From NCBI GenBank assembly GCA_022794015.1, contig JAAWDZ010000060.1:31009-95008 (forward strand): a DNA stretch of 64,000 bases. The letters run 5' to 3'. Under the pieces are notes generated by a model that saw only the letters and a list, made by a program, of their open reading frames with translations, made no database searches and had not been told where the DNA came from. The DNA comes from Eubacterium sp. Its GTDB lineage: Bacteria > Bacillota > Clostridia > Lachnospirales > Lachnospiraceae. Made by a program: the position numbers and the translations under genes. This document shows positions 1 through 8,840 of this stretch, one piece after another; position 1 is the stretch's first letter, and every line of letters starts with the position of its first letter.

Positions 1-1
1 G

Positions 2-1477
2 CCGAATATGGTTTCGCTGATTACCTGTGAGAATGCCAAACAAGCCTCGCAGGTAAAAGAGCTTTTGGCCGGGGAGAATATCAACGCTCAGGTTTCGCCG
101 GACGGTCTTACGTTTATGGTGAATGCAAAGGATAAGGCGAACGCATCCATTTTACTTGGTTCCAATAGCATCCCGGCAGACGGGTATGGCATTGAAAATG
201 TGTTTGACGGAAGTTTTAGTACGACAGAGTCTGATAAGACCAAAAAATATCAGGTTTATCTGGAAAACAAATTTGAAGAGGATCTTGCGACGATTTCCAA
301 CATTGAAAGCGCATCCGTTTCCCTTTCCATTCCGGATGAGGACGGTACGATTATTTCCATGGGACAGGAAACTTATGCAAGCGTCATCTTAACTCTGAAT
401 GCGGAAATGAGTGAAGAGCAGGCGGCCGGAATCGCTGAGTTTGTGGCCACCGAAGTGGGGAATAAATCTACGGACAACATACGGATTCTGGATTCCGATG
501 GAAATATGCTCTTCTCAGGCGGGAATACGAACAGCGCAATCGGAACTGCAAATTCTCAGCTGTCTGTTAAAGGCAAAGCGGAGAATATGGTGAAAAAGGA
601 AGTCAGGGACGTTATGCTTGGTACCGATGTATACGACAATGTATCGGTTGGGCTGAATTTGTCCATGGACTTTAATACAGAAGAATATGTCAACCAGCGT
701 TATTATGTGGACGAGGGACGCGATCAGGGCTATTTAAATAACAGGAGTACTTTTGAATCAGAAGCAGAAGGTGGACGAGCTGATGTTCCTGGTACGGATA
801 CGAATGGACAGAATGGTGATACGACCTACACCCTTCCGGATTCGGAAGTGACGTCTTCTTCAACAAGCGAAGTGAAAGAAGATTACCTTACAAGCCAGGA
901 AATTACCAGAAGGAATAATAACGGAGGAATTGTCAATTACGAAAATTCATCGATTTCCGTCGTGGCGACATCTTATGTTGTTTATGATGAGAGAGCGCTT
1001 AAGGCGGACGGGACTTTGGATAATATGTCGTTTGACGAATTTGTGGCACAGAACAGTGATCGTATCAAGACGACGGTAGACGATGAGTTTTATGATATGG
1101 TGTCCAATGCAACCGGATTTTCAAGAGAGAATATTACAATTGTTGCATATGATGTTCCGTTTTTTAAATACGCTTCCGCAAGCGGAAGGGATATTGCAGA
1201 TTATCTGCAGATAGCGCTTGCAGTTTTGATTTTTGTCCTGCTTGGTTTTGTGGTATTTAGAAGTATGCGTAAACAGGAAGAACAAATACCCGTTCCGGAT
1301 GAGATTTCCGTTGAAACTCTGATGGATAAAACGAAAGAAACAGAAGAGGAAGGGCTTGAGAATATTGGGTTTTCGGAGAAATCAGAAACTCGTATTCTGA
1401 TAGAACAATTTGTAGAAAATAATCCGGAAGCGGCTGCGTCATTATTGCGCAATTGGCTGAATGAGGAGTGGGAATAG
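2..1477 (+). CDS. fliF: Flagellar M-ring protein FliF (5' partial)
   Basis: FliF forms the MS ring in the cytoplasmic membrane, which anchors the rotor and houses the type III export gate. The reading frame is already open at base 2, and the family's N-terminal membrane helix is missing, so the gene starts upstream of the window. The ATG at 8 is probably internal. The visible 491 residues start in the first ring-building motif, carry the periplasmic beta-collar region rich in Ser, Thr and Asp, and have a second membrane helix near residues 398-418 (LQIALAVLIFVLLGFVVF). They end in the acidic C-terminal tail that binds FliG (LIEQFVENNPEAAASLLRNWL). fliG follows 2 bases after the stop, as expected in a co-translated fla operon. 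Confidence 0.96.
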   Translation, partial: PNMVSLITCENAKQASQVKELLAGENINAQVSPDGLTFMVNAKDKANASILLGSNSIPADGYGIENVFDGSFSTTESDKTKKYQVYLENKFEEDLATISNIESASVSLSIPDEDGTIISMGQETYASVILTLNAEMSEEQAAGIAEFVATEVGNKSTDNIRILDSDGNMLFSGGNTNSAIGTANSQLSVKGKAENMVKKEVRDVMLGTDVYDNVSVGLNLSMDFNTEEYVNQRYYVDEGRDQGYLNNRSTFESEAEGGRADVPGTDTNGQNGDTTYTLPDSEVTSSSTSEVKEDYLTSQEITRRNNNGGIVNYENSSISVVATSYVVYDERALKADGTLDNMSFDEFVAQNSDRIKTTVDDEFYDMVSNATGFSRENITIVAYDVPFFKYASASGRDIADYLQIALAVLIFVLLGFVVFRSMRKQEEQIPVPDEISVETLMDKTKETEEEGLENIGFSEKSETRILIEQFVENNPEAAASLLRNWLNEEWE

Positions 1478-1479
1478 AG

Positions 1480-2487
1480 ATGAGCAATGAAGAATTGACA
1501 GGAGTCCAGAAGGCTGCGGTACTCTTAATCGCTTTGGGACCAGAAAAATCAGCAGATATTTTTAAGCATTTGAAAGATGATGAGATAGAGGAACTGACTC
1601 TTGAGATTGCGAATACCCGAAGCGTTTCGCCACAGATGAAGGAAAAAGTATTAAACGAATTTTATCAGGTATGTCTGGCGCAGCAGTATATTGCGGAAGG
1701 TGGTATCGCATATGCCAAGGAGCTGTTAGACAAGGCGCTGGGCGGAGAACGTGCACAGGAGGTTATTTCCAAGCTTACGGCATCTCTGCAGGTACGTCCG
1801 TTTGAGTTTGTGCGCAAGACGGATCCAAGCCAGGTGCTGAACTTTATTCAGGAGGAGCATCCGCAGACCATTGCCATGATTCTGGCTTATCTGACGCCGG
1901 CGCAGGCGGCGATGATTATGGGAGCGCTTTCGCCGGAGGTACAGGCGGATGTTGCCAAGAGAATTGCAACGATGGATCGTACGTCTCCGGATGTTGTAAA
2001 AGAGGTGGAGCGTGTGCTTGAACGGAAATTGTCTTCGCTTATCAATCAGGATTACACAGTTGTGGGCGGTGTAGACGCAATCGTCAATATTTTAAATACG
2101 GTGGATCGTTCCACAGAGAAGCACATTATGGAGTCTCTGGAAATCGAAGAACCGGAGCTGGCAGACGAAATCCGCAAGAAGATGTTCGTATTCGAGGATA
2201 TTATGCTGCTTGATGACCGCGCAATTCAGCGTGTGCTTCGTGATGTGGACAATAACGATCTTGCGGTCGCATTAAAGGGTTCTGTGGAAGAAGTACAAAA
2301 TACAATTTTCAAGAATCTTTCAAAACGTCTTGCCTCTATGATTCGGGAGGATATGGAATTTATGGGTCCTGTCCGCATGAAAGATGTAGAAGAAGCGCAG
2401 CAGAAAATTGTTGGTGTTATCCGTAAGTTAGAAGAGTCTTCAGAGATTGTAATCTCCAGAGGCGGAGGTGACGAGATCGTTGTCTAA
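1480..2487 (+). CDS. fliG: Flagellar motor switch protein FliG
   Basis: FliG is the switch-complex protein that couples MotA to rotor torque. It is 335 residues, normal for the family. The N-terminal FliF-binding part begins LTGVQKAAVLLIALG, the middle EHPQTIA motif is present (EEHPQTIAMILAYL), and the C-terminal torque helix reads FEDIMLLDDRAIQRVLRDVD. The ATG at 1480 sits behind GAGGAGTGG. The ORF track also allows a GTG at 1468, but that would overlap fliF and adds residues (MGIE) outside the conserved start. It overlaps the start of fliH by 8 bases. Confidence 0.97.
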   Translation: MSNEELTGVQKAAVLLIALGPEKSADIFKHLKDDEIEELTLEIANTRSVSPQMKEKVLNEFYQVCLAQQYIAEGGIAYAKELLDKALGGERAQEVISKLTASLQVRPFEFVRKTDPSQVLNFIQEEHPQTIAMILAYLTPAQAAMIMGALSPEVQADVAKRIATMDRTSPDVVKEVERVLERKLSSLINQDYTVVGGVDAIVNILNTVDRSTEKHIMESLEIEEPELADEIRKKMFVFEDIMLLDDRAIQRVLRDVDNNDLAVALKGSVEEVQNTIFKNLSKRLASMIREDMEFMGPVRMKDVEEAQQKIVGVIRKLEESSEIVISRGGGDEIVV

Positions 2488-3292
2488 TTTATATAAACAA
2501 TATAATACCGTTGAGCTGCAAAAGGATGCGCGTGTTATAGACTATAATGCCAGGGTGGAAGAAAAACTTGCTGAGCTGGCAAAGCAGCAAAACGGCGTGG
2601 AACTGACAGAAGAGGGCTTTCGTGAACTGAGCCTGGTGGCAGCGGATGGAGCAGATGAAATACCAAAGGAGGATTCGGCTGAAGCTGTAAAACGGCAGCT
2701 TCGGGAAGCAGAAGATACCTTAAATCAGGCCAGGGAAGAGGCGCGGGTTCTGATTGACCAGGCACAGGCGCAGGCTGAAGATATCCGGCAGCAGGCAGCA
2801 GAGGATGGCCACAGAGAAGGATATCAGGCAAGCTTTGAAGAGGTAAAGGCCAGTTTGGAAGCGGAGTATGGTCAGAAAAAAGAAGAATTAGAGCTGCTGG
2901 AATCAAAAAGGCAGGCGGAATATTTAAAACAGATGGAAGAACTGGAACCTAAATTACTGGATGTAATTCTTACGGTTGTAGAAAAGGTGTTCCATATTCA
3001 GTTTGACGACAAAAAAGAAATTTTATTATATCTGATTGGCAATACCATTGCAGGTGTTGAAGGATGTAAAAGCTTTCGTATCCGCGTGTGCAATGAACAA
3101 AAGAGTTTTTTAGAGGAACATAAGGATGAGATTGCAGAACGTATAGGAAGAGATATCGAAATTGAGATTTCGGCGGATCTTACAATGGAAGCAAATGAAT
3201 GTATAATTGAAACCGATACTGGTATATTTGACTGTGGTACAGATGTACAGTTAAGTAATTTAATAAAAGATTTAAGAGCATTAAGCTCGTGA
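2480..3292 (+). CDS. fliH: Flagellar assembly protein FliH
   Basis: FliH is the peripheral stator-like regulator of the FliI export ATPase, related to the V/F-type ATPase E/b subunits. The 270-residue product has a long Glu/Gln/Ala-rich coiled coil (about residues 65-160) followed by the globular C-terminal domain (LLDVILTVVEKVFHIQFDDKK) found in FliH/YscL proteins. The start is judged to be TTG at 2480, 9 bases after GGAGGTG; the GTG at 2468 lies inside that Shine-Dalgarno sequence. It lies between fliG and fliI, overlapping fliG slightly. Confidence 0.92.
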   Translation: MSNLYKQYNTVELQKDARVIDYNARVEEKLAELAKQQNGVELTEEGFRELSLVAADGADEIPKEDSAEAVKRQLREAEDTLNQAREEARVLIDQAQAQAEDIRQQAAEDGHREGYQASFEEVKASLEAEYGQKKEELELLESKRQAEYLKQMEELEPKLLDVILTVVEKVFHIQFDDKKEILLYLIGNTIAGVEGCKSFRIRVCNEQKSFLEEHKDEIAERIGRDIEIEISADLTMEANECIIETDTGIFDCGTDVQLSNLIKDLRALSS

Positions 3293-3294
3293 GG

Positions 3295-4614
3295 ATGAGT
3301 AACGTGGCATATAATTTTGATAAATATTTACAATTGGCAGATCGTACATATTTTGACAGGCTTGGGAAGGTAGCGAAGGTTGTAGGACTTACAATTGAGT
3401 CTGTTGGACCGGAAGCAAAACTGAATGATTTATGCCGCATCATAATTGACAAGAATAAGGACATTTCCGTAATGGCAGAGGTAGTGGGGATACGGGATAA
3501 CCGTCTGCTGCTGATGCCTTACGAAAGTGTGGAAGGTTTGGGTGTTGGGTGTACTGTAGAAAATACGGGGCATCCTTTATCTGTGTGCGTAGGTGACGCT
3601 CTGCTTGGGCATATGGTGGATGGGATTGGAAGACCGGCAGAACCGATTGTGTTTTCAGACCGAAAGGAATATTCGGTGGAAGCTGCGCCGCCGGATCCTA
3701 TGGAAAGAAAAATTATTGACGAGATTCTCCCTCTGGGAGTAAAGGCGGTTGACGGACTGATTACAGTTGGCAAAGGACAGAGAATCGGAATATTCGCCGG
3801 ATCTGGCGTTGGCAAAAGTACTTTGCTTGGCATGTTTGCCAGAAATACCAGGGCTGATGTCAATGTGATAGCGCTGATCGGCGAGCGAGGAAGAGAAGTT
3901 CGTGAATTTATTGAGCGGGATTTGGGCGAAGAAGGCATGAAGCGATCTGTTGTGGTAGTAGCGACTTCTGACAGGCCGGCGCTCATTCGAAACAAGGCTG
4001 CCAAAACGGCTACGGCAATTGCTGAGTATTTCAGAGATCAGGGAAAAGATGTGCTGTTGATGATGGATTCGCTGACTCGTTTTTCCATGGCACAAAGAGA
4101 AATTGGCCTGGCATCCGGCGAACCTCCGGTGACAAGAGGTTATCCGCCCAGCGTATATTCGGAAATGCCGAAGCTTTTAGAGCGGGCAGGCAATTCCATG
4201 ACAGGTTCCATTACCGGGTTATATACGGTTCTGGTTGATGGGGATGATTTTAACGAGCCGATTACAGACACGGCGAGAAGTATATTGGATGGACATATTA
4301 TACTTTCGAGAAAGCTGGGACACAGAAACCATTATCCGGCTATTGATATTTTGCAGAGTATATCGAGGGTTATGAGTACGGTGGCTGCAAAAAGCCATAA
4401 AGATGCGGCCGGTAAGCTGAAAAATGTGCTGGCAACTTATCAGGAAGCAGAGGATTTGATAAATATCGGAGCGTATAAAAGGGGCTCGAATCCCGGAATA
4501 GATTACGCAATTTCGAAGATAGACGCAGTGAATGCATTTTTGATGCAGGATACAATGGAGAAATTTGAATTTGAAGAGGAAGAACAGATGTTAGAAGACC
4601 TCTTTGCTGAATAA
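3295..4614 (+). CDS. fliI: Flagellum-specific ATPase FliI
   Basis: FliI is the F1-beta-like ATPase of the flagellar type III export apparatus. The 439 residues include a Walker A loop GSGVGKST near residue 169, the conserved ALIGERGREVREF stretch and a Walker B LLMMDSLTRF, with the export-ATPase feature GYPPSVYSEMPKL. The start is uncertain: ATG 3295 is listed, but GTG 3304 (VAYNFDKYLQ) is spaced better from the GTGAGG at 3289. The gene overlaps the fliH end region and is followed at once by fliJ. Confidence 0.96.
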   Translation: MSNVAYNFDKYLQLADRTYFDRLGKVAKVVGLTIESVGPEAKLNDLCRIIIDKNKDISVMAEVVGIRDNRLLLMPYESVEGLGVGCTVENTGHPLSVCVGDALLGHMVDGIGRPAEPIVFSDRKEYSVEAAPPDPMERKIIDEILPLGVKAVDGLITVGKGQRIGIFAGSGVGKSTLLGMFARNTRADVNVIALIGERGREVREFIERDLGEEGMKRSVVVVATSDRPALIRNKAAKTATAIAEYFRDQGKDVLLMMDSLTRFSMAQREIGLASGEPPVTRGYPPSVYSEMPKLLERAGNSMTGSITGLYTVLVDGDDFNEPITDTARSILDGHIILSRKLGHRNHYPAIDILQSISRVMSTVAAKSHKDAAGKLKNVLATYQEAEDLINIGAYKRGSNPGIDYAISKIDAVNAFLMQDTMEKFEFEEEEQMLEDLFAE

Positions 4615-4624
4615 GGTGAGTCGT

Positions 4625-5071
4625 ATGGCAGTATTTCGCTACAAATTGCAGAGTTTATTAGATATTAAGCAAAAACTGGAGGAACAGGAAAAAATTGCCT
4701 TTGCCGAGGCAAATGCCAGGCTGCTAAAGGAACAGGATTCACTGCAGAGGTTGATGATCCAGAAGGCAGGCTATGACAGGCAGGCGAGGAAACTGGTAGA
4801 GGGAACGATTCATATTATTGAGATCAATGCCTGCCGGAGTGCGATTGAGGTGATGAAAACCAGAATCCGTACGCAGATGCTAGAAGTTCATAAAGCGCAA
4901 CGGCAATTAGAGGTTGTACGTCAGAGGCTTAACGCTGTAATGGTAGAACGCAAGACTTATGAGAAGCTGAGAGAGAAGGAATTCGAAGAATTTAAACAGG
5001 AGTTATTAGACGAAGAGAAAAAAGAAGTGGACGAATTGGTCAGCTATACATATCATCAGAACAAAGAATAA
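4625..5071 (+). CDS. fliJ: Flagellar export chaperone FliJ
   Basis: FliJ is a small coiled-coil protein that plugs the FliI hexamer and contacts FlhA. The product is 148 residues and almost entirely predicted helix, beginning MAVFRYKLQSLLDIKQKLEEQEK, typical of FliJ. The ATG at 4625 follows AAGGTGAG. The ORF-track start at 4604 would overlap fliI and adds a non-conserved MLNKVSR. Assignment rests on position after fliI, length and the opening motif, since FliJ sequences diverge quickly. Confidence 0.9.
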   Translation: MAVFRYKLQSLLDIKQKLEEQEKIAFAEANARLLKEQDSLQRLMIQKAGYDRQARKLVEGTIHIIEINACRSAIEVMKTRIRTQMLEVHKAQRQLEVVRQRLNAVMVERKTYEKLREKEFEEFKQELLDEEKKEVDELVSYTYHQNKE

Positions 5072-5086
5072 GAGGTGGTGGACGAC

Positions 5087-6007
5087 ATGGATAATCAAAA
5101 TGCAATGATGCCGGAAGAAGGATACGGAGATAAAAAAACAGACAAAAAAGCCGCAAAACTGGCAAAAAGGGAAGAAAAAGCAAGAAAAAGAGAAGAGAAA
5201 TTAAAACAGAGGCTGGAAAAGGCCGGCGCATCTCCGGAGGAAATTGAAAAGGCAATCGCAAACAGCGGGGATTATGAAGAGGAAGGCGGCAGCCGTCTGG
5301 CAGTATTCTTTGTGACTCTGGTCATTGTCGTAATATGGCTGGCGATTTTGGTGCTGTTAATCAAGATGGATGTCGGCGGCTTTGGATCTACCGTGATGCG
5401 GCCGCTGTTAAAGGATGTGCCCTATCTGAACCGTATTCTGCCGGAGGAAACGCCGGATTTGGCCAGTGTACAGAGTACGGAGAATACGGAATATCCTTAT
5501 ACGACTTTAGACGATGCAGTAGCAAGGATTAAAGAACTTGAGGTGGAGCTGCAGAATGCAAAGAATGAAGCAAAAAACAGCCAGAATCAGATGGAAGAGC
5601 TACAGGAGCAGTCCACACAGTTAGAACAGTACAAAGCAAATGAGGCGGCTTTTGAGGAACGCAGACAGAAGTTTGACGAAGAGGTTGTGTTTTCAGATCA
5701 GGCACCCGATATAAATGAATACAGAACCTTTTATGAGGGGATTGAACCTGCCAATGCAGAGGCAATCTATAAGCAGGTGATTGAGCAGCAGCAAGGCGAC
5801 GAAGAGCTGGAGCAGTATGTCAGTATGTACTCTTCTATGAAGCCGAAGCAGGCAGCAGCAATTTTTGATACAATGACGAATGATTTGAATCTGGTAGCTA
5901 AGATTTTGAAGGCCATGGATGCCGATGCAAGTTCAGGTATTCTGGGGGCGATGAATGCGGATACAGCTGCAAAGCTGACCAAAATCATGGAGCCCTCTGA
6001 ATCATAA
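5087..6007 (+). CDS. MotE-like membrane coiled-coil protein (YlxF position)
   Basis: The 306-residue product has a very basic Lys-rich N-terminus, one membrane helix near residues 74-97 (LAVFFVTLVIVVIWLAILVLLI), a coiled coil, and a C-terminal MgtE-N/MotE-type domain (YVSMYSSMKPKQAAAIFDTM). That architecture and its place between fliJ and fliK match the YlxF/MotE family, whose members have been linked to stator or rod function, so a periplasmic-side flagellar chaperone role is inferred. ATG 5087 has AGAGGTGG 8 bases upstream; GTG 5075 falls within that site. Confidence 0.82.
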   Translation: MDNQNAMMPEEGYGDKKTDKKAAKLAKREEKARKREEKLKQRLEKAGASPEEIEKAIANSGDYEEEGGSRLAVFFVTLVIVVIWLAILVLLIKMDVGGFGSTVMRPLLKDVPYLNRILPEETPDLASVQSTENTEYPYTTLDDAVARIKELEVELQNAKNEAKNSQNQMEELQEQSTQLEQYKANEAAFEERRQKFDEEVVFSDQAPDINEYRTFYEGIEPANAEAIYKQVIEQQQGDEELEQYVSMYSSMKPKQAAAIFDTMTNDLNLVAKILKAMDADASSGILGAMNADTAAKLTKIMEPSES

Positions 6008-6056
6008 ATTTTTTATTCAATTTAATAATATTATTTAAGAAAGGAGGCGAGTAAAG

Positions 6057-7595
6057 ATGAAGACCGATATTACGGGAATTGCAAAAAGTATTATGCAGGT
6101 GAGAAGCAGCTTAAAAGCCGAAGCTTCAGGCAATTCGAAAGATCAGAATCTGTCCGTCAGTTTTTTTGAGCTGATGAGCCAGAACACGCTTTCATCGAAT
6201 GTGCGGACAGAGTCCGGTTCTGATGAACTGGTATACCGTGTAGAGTCCAGCAGTAACGACACCACGCAGAATGCATATGATACCTGTGCAAACCCTGTTA
6301 AAAATGTAGCTGTCAAAGAAGAGGCGCCACCGGAGGAAATTCTTTCGGAATCATCGGAGCTGTTAGAAGAGTACGAAGAGGAAATTCGGGCTGTTTTGAA
6401 AGAACAGTTTGGCATAACAGATGAAGAAATTGATGCGGTTTTAGACAGTCTGGGCATCAGTCTTTTTGATCTTGGAAACATACAGGATCTGACTGCTTTT
6501 GTACAGGAGCTGACAGGAGAAGATATCGGCGCGCTGTTTTTAAGTGAAGCTTTTCAGAATGTGAAAGATCAGGTGATGCAGGCAACGGAAACGCTGTGCG
6601 CAGAGCTTGGTATTACAAAGGAAGAGTGGGCGGCGCTTGCAGAATCTCTTTCACAGCAGATGCACCCGGCAGAAGAAGTTCCGGTATCTGCAGAAACCGT
6701 CGGTACGGAAGCAATATTGCAGACAGAAGGCTTCGATAAAACGGCGGGACAGACATCATCTGTTCAGGAGGATGTGTCACAGGGAACGGGCACAGAAATA
6801 TCAAAAGAGCAGACCATTACAGCTGTGGTACAAAATGCGGAAGAACCGCAAAAGGAAGTGCCGTCAGAGCAGAAATCCATGGAATCTGCAGAAGAAGCAG
6901 ATGCTGTCGTACAGAAAAATCCGGATGCCGGACAGGAGACAGCAGATTCTGGACAGGAGTCTGATTTGGGGCAGAAGAAACAGGAATTGCCGGAAGCAGT
7001 AAAAGCAGCAACGCCGGATATGGCGAATGAACACGCCGGAACCGTCGTTTTTTCCGAAAGTCAGAGCATTATGCCGCAAGAAGCTGCGATACCGCAGGAG
7101 GCGGCAGTGCCTTATGCCAGCCAGGTGGACGCCATTGAGCTGATTGAACAGATCGCAAGGCAGGTCAGAGTTACCATTACGTCTGAAGTTACTTCTATGG
7201 AGATGCAGCTGAATCCGGAGAATTTAGGTAAGATTTACCTGAATGTTACCGAGAAAGAAGGCGCGGTCCGTGCTCAGATTACGGCACAGAATCAGGTTGT
7301 AAAAGAAGCGCTCGAAACACAGGTTGCGGAGCTGAGGCAGACGTTAAACCAGCAGGGTATTAAGGTAGATGCCATTGAAGTTACAGTAGCGTCCCATGAG
7401 TTTGAGCAGAACTTAGAAGAAAATGCAAGACAGGAAGAACAGATGCGTCAGCAGATGGAAGAATCGCAGAAAAAAGCGAGAAGGAGTCTGAATTTAAGTG
7501 AACTGGACGGACTGTCAGGGCTGATGACTGAGGAAGAGCAGCTTGTAGCGCAGATTATGCGAGACAATGGCAATCAAGTGGATTTGACAGCATAA
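6057..7595 (+). CDS. fliK: Flagellar hook-length control protein FliK
   Basis: FliK is the secreted ruler that sets hook length and switches export specificity through FlhB. It has 512 residues: a long low-complexity middle rich in Glu, Gln, Ala and Ser (about 85-350), and a conserved C-terminal FliK domain (EMQLNPENLGKIYLNV, then VRAQITAQNQVVKEAL) at about 375-470. It has a strong Shine-Dalgarno AAAGGAGGCGAG before ATG 6057, and its place between the MotE-like gene and flgD is standard for Firmicutes. Confidence 0.92.
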   Translation: MKTDITGIAKSIMQVRSSLKAEASGNSKDQNLSVSFFELMSQNTLSSNVRTESGSDELVYRVESSSNDTTQNAYDTCANPVKNVAVKEEAPPEEILSESSELLEEYEEEIRAVLKEQFGITDEEIDAVLDSLGISLFDLGNIQDLTAFVQELTGEDIGALFLSEAFQNVKDQVMQATETLCAELGITKEEWAALAESLSQQMHPAEEVPVSAETVGTEAILQTEGFDKTAGQTSSVQEDVSQGTGTEISKEQTITAVVQNAEEPQKEVPSEQKSMESAEEADAVVQKNPDAGQETADSGQESDLGQKKQELPEAVKAATPDMANEHAGTVVFSESQSIMPQEAAIPQEAAVPYASQVDAIELIEQIARQVRVTITSEVTSMEMQLNPENLGKIYLNVTEKEGAVRAQITAQNQVVKEALETQVAELRQTLNQQGIKVDAIEVTVASHEFEQNLEENARQEEQMRQQMEESQKKARRSLNLSELDGLSGLMTEEEQLVAQIMRDNGNQVDLTA

Positions 7596-7642
7596 AATGA
7601 AATGGAATATGGGAATAACCCAATAGAAAGGAGTGCATATTT

Positions 7643-8344
7643 ATGCCATTAATGGCACCAGTAGAAAATGGTAAAGTAGTAGAAACAGAAACATCTGCCT
7701 CTGCAAAATCCTCTAAAGCGAATTCCAGCAGCACGTCCGGTCTGGACAAAGAAGCGTTTTTACAGCTTCTGGTAGCGCAGATGCAGTATCAGGATCCGTT
7801 AGAGCCAATGGATAATACAGAGTATATCTCGCAGCTGGCGACATTCTCACAGCTGGAGGCAACGCAGAATATGGCAGATACAATAAGTCAGGGGATGGCA
7901 AACAGCCTTGTCGGAAAGTATGTTTTCCTGAATGTAACGGATAAGCTGGGCAATGTAAATACGGTTGCAGGCAAAGTAGATTATGTGATGTATGAAAACG
8001 GCGAGGTATATCTGGCTGTAAATGACGGAATTTATTCTCTGGCAGATCTGGATACGGTAGCTGACAGCGCTTATTATGAAGCGTTTGAAATGGCAGCTGC
8101 ATTTTCAGCAGCGATTGCCAAATTACCGACAGTGGGCACAGTATCGCTTTCAGACGCAAAGGCTGTAGAAGATGCAAGGGCTATGTATGATGCGATGAAT
8201 TCTTACCAGAAGGGATTTGTACCCCAGGAAGATCTTGCCAAGCTGACAGCATTGGAAGAAAAACTGAAAAAACTTAAGCCTTCCGGCGGAGACTCTTCCG
8301 ATGATAAGGAAGATAAGGAGGATACAGAAGTAAAAGACGGCTGA
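7643..8344 (+). CDS. flgD: Flagellar hook capping protein FlgD with helical C-terminal extension
   Basis: FlgD caps the growing hook so that FlgE subunits can assemble. The N-terminal signature is clear (LDKEAFLQLLVAQMQYQDPLEP, then QLATFSQLEATQNM), followed by a Tudor-like beta segment (LVGKYVFLNVTDKLGNVNTV). From about residue 148 there is an unusual helical extension with SLSDAKAVEDARAMYDAMNS and LTALEEKLKKLK, which resembles the helical repeats of clostridial surface proteins, and then a strongly acidic tail. Length is 233 residues. ATG 7643 follows AAAGGAGTG. Confidence 0.93.
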   Translation: MPLMAPVENGKVVETETSASAKSSKANSSSTSGLDKEAFLQLLVAQMQYQDPLEPMDNTEYISQLATFSQLEATQNMADTISQGMANSLVGKYVFLNVTDKLGNVNTVAGKVDYVMYENGEVYLAVNDGIYSLADLDTVADSAYYEAFEMAAAFSAAIAKLPTVGTVSLSDAKAVEDARAMYDAMNSYQKGFVPQEDLAKLTALEEKLKKLKPSGGDSSDDKEDKEDTEVKDG

Positions 8345-8361
8345 TGGAGTGAGGTGGAAGC

Positions 8362-8760
8362 ATGGAAAAGATCACAAACCGGTTTACATCCATTGAACAG
8401 GTTACGGGCGAATTTTTAAAAAAAACCTCCGCAAATGCAAGGACGCTTGGAGAGGCCCCGGTTTCTTTTGGAGAAATCCTGTGCCAGAAACAGTCGGAAA
8501 CGGCATCTGAGCTGAAATTTTCCAAGCACGCTTCTATGAGATTGGAAAAGCGGAATATCAGCCTTACGAGAGAACAGAACGAGCGTTTGGAGAACGGCGT
8601 TCAAAAAGCCGGGGAAAAAGGAATCCGGGAGTCTCTTGTTATGGTAGATTCATTAGCATTTATTGTAAATGTTCCCAGTAAAACCGTTGTAACCGCAATG
8701 GATCAGGCGGAAACACAAAGTAACATATTTACCAATATTGACGGCGCGGTCATTATGTAG
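8362..8760 (+). CDS. Flagellar operon protein (TIGR02530/FlgDa type)
   Basis: A 132-residue cytoplasmic protein lying exactly between flgD and flgE, where Firmicutes carry a small conserved flagellar operon protein. The family core is visible as FSKHASMRLEKRNISLT and ESLVMVDSLAFIVNV, with VVTAMDQ near the C-terminus. Its biochemical role is not firmly established; an assembly or regulatory role in hook formation is inferred from position. Start ATG 8362 is preceded by GAGTGAGGTGG. Confidence 0.85.
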   Translation: MEKITNRFTSIEQVTGEFLKKTSANARTLGEAPVSFGEILCQKQSETASELKFSKHASMRLEKRNISLTREQNERLENGVQKAGEKGIRESLVMVDSLAFIVNVPSKTVVTAMDQAETQSNIFTNIDGAVIM

Positions 8761-8840
8761 CTGGGCCTTAGGGAAAGCCAATATGCCTTTGACTGACAGA
8801 GAAGGCAGACGCGCCATGAAAAATCAGGAGGTCATTCATT

